Source of the DNA: Acridotheres tristis
Lineage: Eukaryota > Chordata > Aves > Passeriformes > Sturnidae
Direction: 5' to 3'
NCBI GenBank assembly: GCA_037013685.1
Contig: CM072891.1
Span: 434,001-498,000, forward strand
DNA: 64,000 nt
The position numbers were made by a program, and so were the translations under genes. Positions within the stretch are counted from its first letter, which is position 1, and each line of letters starts with the position of its first letter. Shown here in pieces: positions 61,801 through 64,000 of the stretch. Below the pieces are notes generated by a model. It was not told the DNA's origin. It did not search any database and saw only the letters and a program-made list of their open reading frames with translations.

Positions 61801-63644
61801 CAGACATTTTTCAGAACACAGACTGAACATGTTACTTCAATTTTGCCATTACCTGCACTGTCTTGGTTTAATTTGTCCTGTACCTTTTAAAAGGTACGGA
61901 AATGACATTTTTTAGAATAGCATTACATTGATGTTACATGTGGTCATCTTCTGGTTCAGTTTAATTCTCTAATCCTTCCCTGCAATGCTTCAACCTAGCT
62001 GATTACTTTCATTTTATTAATGGTGCTTTGGAATTTTATTTATTAATTTTTATTAGTTTTTAATGGAATTTTCTTTTAATTGAATTTTAGCGGTTTTGAT
62101 ATTTTTGTCTTTGATTTGGCATGTTCTCTGACTTTTCTTTCTGTGCTTCTTGTGTTTCCTGGGTAATCACTATTCCTCTCTGTCAATGCTTAGGCCCAGT
62201 AATTAGATTGAGGTCTTTGTGTGTGCAGTTTGGTTATATGTAGCTGTAGTTTGGTGTAGGATGTCATTGTTCCCTGCTCATTGCCAGAGTTCTTTGTGAA
62301 CAGCTCAGGGGATGCTGCCATTATGCTCCCATTTCATGTTTCACCGCCCCTGCCATCTCTGTGTTCCACCTCTTTGATCAAGATTGTCACTGAGTGGTGG
62401 TAGATGCATCAGTGTCCTAGGGTATCTGTCTGCTCATTCGTTGTCATGTTTTCTCATGAAACATGTACTTGGAATGACTCCTATTGTTTTTATTCTAAAT
62501 GCATGTTACTTTGTTTCTGCTGTGTATGACTGCTCTTGTGTGCTTTCATGATTTTAATGGTTATAGCTTCAAAAATGGGTACAATCATATTGTAAGTATG
62601 ATTGGAAGCTGGGAATTGAGGAACTAAGTCTTGTGATTCTGTGCCTAAAGAATTTGTGAGTATAAAGCTGAACTGGCACACAAACCAAGTTCGGTTGCTG
62701 CCTGGTTGTCTACTAGCAAAAGTACTTCTGGAAATGTTGTGTTTGCCTTGTCTTAGAAACAGGTTTATCTTTTTACTAATTCTGAGTTTCCAGAAATTAC
62801 TGAGATGGATAGTTTAGAAAAGTGGAGACCTGACTTTTCATAAAGAATAATTAACTACTTGTCTAACAGAAAAAGATATGTCTTCTGAAACTACTGTTGA
62901 ATGTTGTATTTCTGCTAAATATGGTTTAATTTCTGAAATGCAGAGGGATGTCCACCTGTGCAAATTACTTTTATTCATCTTTATGTGAAAAACTGTATTT
63001 AAAGACTTGTTTCTCTGGTTATATGTAGGACCAAGATTTCTTTCTTGTGCATGTAGAATGAATGCGAAAGGATGCATGGTGGTCTTCATGAATAAACTGG
63101 CACTGATTTACTCAGCTTGCATTTTCATGAGAGATATAGCATGAATGCTTATATTTGCTTATTCAACACTGGCTGAATAATTTCTTAACACTGTCTTTCT
63201 AAAGATGCAGTAATTGTTTCTGAACACCAGTGAATTTTTGTGTATTTTGAAGTATCTAACATAAACTGTTGCTTACGAAGCTTAATTTGTTTGCTCCTTG
63301 GTAACAAATTAACATACAATTTTCAAATATGTAACTGATAATATACAGTGCCTTGCAAAACTGTAAGAAATGAAACTTGGTCTTTTTTAAATTTAAAACT
63401 GAGACTGCACCTTTAAAATAAAGATTTAATAATAACTTTTATTAATGCTCTTATACAGCTATGACAGTAAATCACCAACAGCTTGCATTGCCAATTGCTG
63501 ATTTTTTTTCTTTTAATAATATGCTGCATGTAGACAAAGATGACCTGTCCCCAACTGCTGAGGTTTGGGATGTAGACCAGGGACTAATAAGTAAACTGAA
63601 GGAACAGTACAAGAAGGAACGAAAGGGGAAGAAAGGGGTAAAGA
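29564..63644 (+). CDS. STRN3: STRN3, striatin-3 (SG2NA), N-terminal part (partial, 8 coding exons)
   Basis: Striatin-3 is a B''' regulatory subunit of PP2A and the scaffold of the STRIPAK complexes, which hold kinases (MST family), MOB4 and STRIP1/2 together. Coding exons: 29564-29884, 48757-48860, 54822-54895, 55588-55669, 55924-56103, 56522-56654, 58221-58362 and 63534-63644. All phases join, giving 382 codons. Order of domains: a Gly/Pro/Gln-rich N-tail (residues 1-70), the caveolin-binding/coiled-coil block (YTIPGILHYIQHEWARFEME onwards, residues ~75-165), a middle linker with the acidic LENADDSDEEEENDMIE and the DLTDDPDTEEALKEFDFLVT block, then the alternative DKDDLSPTAEVWDVDQG segment. 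The WD40 repeats lie beyond the right edge. The start ATG has A at -3 and G at +4. The match to STRN3 rather than STRN or STRN4 rests on the linker sequence and on the HECTD1-AP4S1 neighbourhood. Confidence 0.96.
34390..34455 (-). mobile_element. CR1 LINE 3'-end scrap
   Basis: GAAGGAACCTGAAAGATCATGTAGTTC and the following CTAACCTCTCTTCCATGGGC correspond to the reversed CR1 3' end (GGACCT..AGATCAT..AGTTCCAACC..GCCATGGGC). Confidence 0.65.
40258..40590 (+). mobile_element. LINE (CR1-type) reverse-transcriptase fragment
   Basis: The translation PIDWKLTNVPVFKEDDPGHK, RPVSLSSVTDETMEK, then GHSQHYFMRGKSCLSNLISF and, in another frame, LDFSKAFNTVSH follows the order of the CR1 RT domain (DW..A.V.PIFK, RPVSLTSV, SQHGF..GRSC.TNL, LDFSKAFDTVSH). 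Frameshifts and the lost YADD part show a dead fragment. Confidence 0.85.
43842..43885. repeat. (TA)n microsatellite
   Basis: A run of TA of about 22 units with one C interruption (TATACATATA). Its length is probably variable between individuals. Confidence 0.95.
47450..47700. promoter_or_regulatory. CpG-rich putative conserved noncoding element
   Basis: About eleven CpGs lie in 250 bases of an otherwise CpG-poor intron, and a 10-bp inverted repeat CACGGTGATA / TATCACCGTG sits at 47526-47535 and 47572-47581. The reading frames are broken. The pattern suggests a constrained or unmethylated element 1 kb before exon 2. Confidence 0.35.
48757..48860 (+). CDS. STRN3: STRN3 exon 2, coiled coil
   Basis: Acceptor gtgttttcag, donor AG|gtaggt. 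It encodes ARIAFLQGERKGQENLKKDL and VRRIKMLEYALKQE, a heptad-rich coiled coil used for striatin oligomerisation. Confidence 0.96.
48861..54821 (+). other. STRN3: STRN3 intron 2
   Basis: AT-rich intron with no recognisable repeat family, apart from a 42-bp imperfect tandem duplication at 53899-53982. Confidence 0.6.
53899..53982. repeat. Imperfect 42-bp tandem duplication
   Basis: Two adjacent units both open ACTAACAAG, then CT(C/T)TAGGG, and end with a similar AGA.C.TCTCTT-like tail, with several substitutions. Confidence 0.55.
54822..54895 (+). CDS. STRN3: STRN3 exon 3
   Basis: Acceptor actttttcag, donor G|gtaact. It encodes RAKYHKLKYGTELNQGDLKM and PTFES. Confidence 0.95.
54896..55587 (+). 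other. STRN3: STRN3 intron 3
   Basis: AT-rich. It contains the 19-bp direct repeats listed separately and nothing else seen. Confidence 0.7.
55221..55296. repeat. 19-bp direct repeats flanking an AT-rich core
   Basis: TTATTATTCTCCTAATAAT occurs exactly at 55221-55239 and 55278-55296, with 38 bases of A/T-only sequence between. It lies in the STRN3 intron between exons 3 and 4. Confidence 0.9.
55588..55669 (+). CDS. STRN3: STRN3 exon 4
   Basis: Acceptor tatctttcag, donor CA|gtaagt. It encodes EDTKDTEVPAVPQNSQLTWK and QGRQLLR. Confidence 0.95.
55924..56103 (+). CDS. STRN3: STRN3 exon 5
   Basis: Acceptor cttacctag, donor AG|gtaagt. It encodes QYLQEVGYTDTILDVRSQRV, RSLLGLSNSEPNGSVETKNL and GGESPSSKQKGQDIK. 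The SS before KQKGQ seems to be a two-residue insertion relative to the human sequence as I recall it. Confidence 0.95.
56104..56521 (+). other. STRN3: STRN3 intron 5
   Basis: AT-rich. Nothing recognised. Confidence 0.7.
56522..56654 (+). CDS. STRN3: STRN3 exon 6, acidic linker
   Basis: Acceptor tttatatag, donor AAA|gtaaaa (weak). It encodes RNSGDVLETFNFLENADDSD, EEEENDMIEDIAEGKEK and HRINKKHK. Confidence 0.94.
56655..58220 (+). other. STRN3: STRN3 intron 6
   Basis: AT-rich. Nothing recognised. Confidence 0.7.
58221..58362 (+). CDS. STRN3: STRN3 exon 7
   Basis: Acceptor cttcttgcag, donor G|gtaaga. It encodes IGNEGLAADLTDDPDTEEAL, KEFDFLVTAEDGEGAGEA and RSSGDGTEW, then the first base of the next codon. 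Confidence 0.96.
58363..63533 (+). other. STRN3: STRN3 intron 7, before the alternative exon
   Basis: A 5.2-kb intron with no recognisable repeat. Four TGCATG hexamers fall in its last ~1.03 kb (62500, 63048, 63073, 63525); I saw none in the preceding 4.1 kb. Confidence 0.7.
63534..63644 (+). CDS. STRN3: STRN3 exon 8, alternative (long-isoform) exon
   Basis: It encodes DKDDLSPTAEVWDVDQGLIS and KLKEQYKKERKGKKGVK, the segment present in the long striatin-3 isoform and skipped in the short one in mammals. The acceptor is unusual: no clean pyrimidine tract in the last 20 bases, and TGCATG directly touches the TAG. The donor is A|gtaagt. The exon is in phase with exon 7. Confidence 0.93.
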
Positions 63645-64000
63645 GTAAGTGCAGATTCTGAATCTTGTAATGCAACACTTTTTGCCTATCTATATAGAAG
63701 ACATTTTTTCTCATGAGTTCTGTTTGTTTTTGTTTTTTTTTTCATTAAGCATCATTTTCTGTAATGGGGGCAACCAACTTTAACTTTCTGTCTGCTGAAT
63801 GTGGATATGTCAAAACCTTTGACAGCCATTCCATAAATGACGAATGTTGAAAAGACAAAAATTCAAAGTTAAAGAAGTGAAGAGAAGTAAATGCATAGGA
63901 ATGTTAGTGTAAAAAAAATGAACAACTTGCATTTTGAGGACATTCCTACTTTGAGAAGTTTTCTGAAAGATTTAAACTTCATCTGCTTCTTAAAGTATAC
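63645..64000 (+). other. STRN3: STRN3 intron, truncated by the window edge
   Basis: This is intron after the alternative exon. Nothing is recognised in it. Confidence 0.7.

Overview
The window looks like nuclear DNA of a bird. Its genes have vertebrate exon-intron structure with long AT-rich introns. The only recognisable interspersed repeats are CR1-type LINE pieces, and most of the rest is unique sequence. I could not decide the species or order; a passerine or other neoavian bird is a guess.

Layout: three genes in the order HECTD1 (+, C-terminal part only), AP4S1 (-, complete coding region), STRN3 (+, N-terminal part only). From memory this matches the human 14q12 order HECTD1-AP4S1-STRN3. 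Positions 1-6.7 kb hold the last eight HECTD1 coding exons (C-terminal 517 residues, including the HECT domain and its catalytic cysteine) and the 3' UTR. Positions 6.7-8.2 kb are a short tail-to-tail interval. Positions 8.2-29.3 kb hold AP4S1 on the minus strand: four coding exons (140 codons plus stop), a probable 5' noncoding exon at 24.5 kb and a first exon inside the CpG island. Positions 29.0-30.4 kb are a dense CpG island that serves as a divergent promoter for AP4S1 and STRN3. Positions 29.6-64 kb hold the first eight STRN3 coding exons in the window (382 codons), with an 18.9-kb first intron; the WD40 half lies beyond the right edge.

The three products act in different systems: HECTD1 is a ubiquitin ligase, AP4S1 is the small chain of the AP-4 trans-Golgi coat adaptor, and STRN3 is a PP2A regulatory scaffold of STRIPAK. 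Neighbourhood and the shared AP4S1/STRN3 promoter link them, not a common pathway.

Points worth a second look are the altered acceptor of the last AP4S1 exon, which removes four conserved residues; a cluster of TGCATG motifs before the alternative STRN3 exon; a small GC-rich coding-like island inside AP4S1; an unassigned minus-strand reading frame at 24 kb; a perfect 20-bp hairpin in a HECTD1 intron; and a CpG-rich probable conserved element in STRN3 intron 1. I see no wholly new system.
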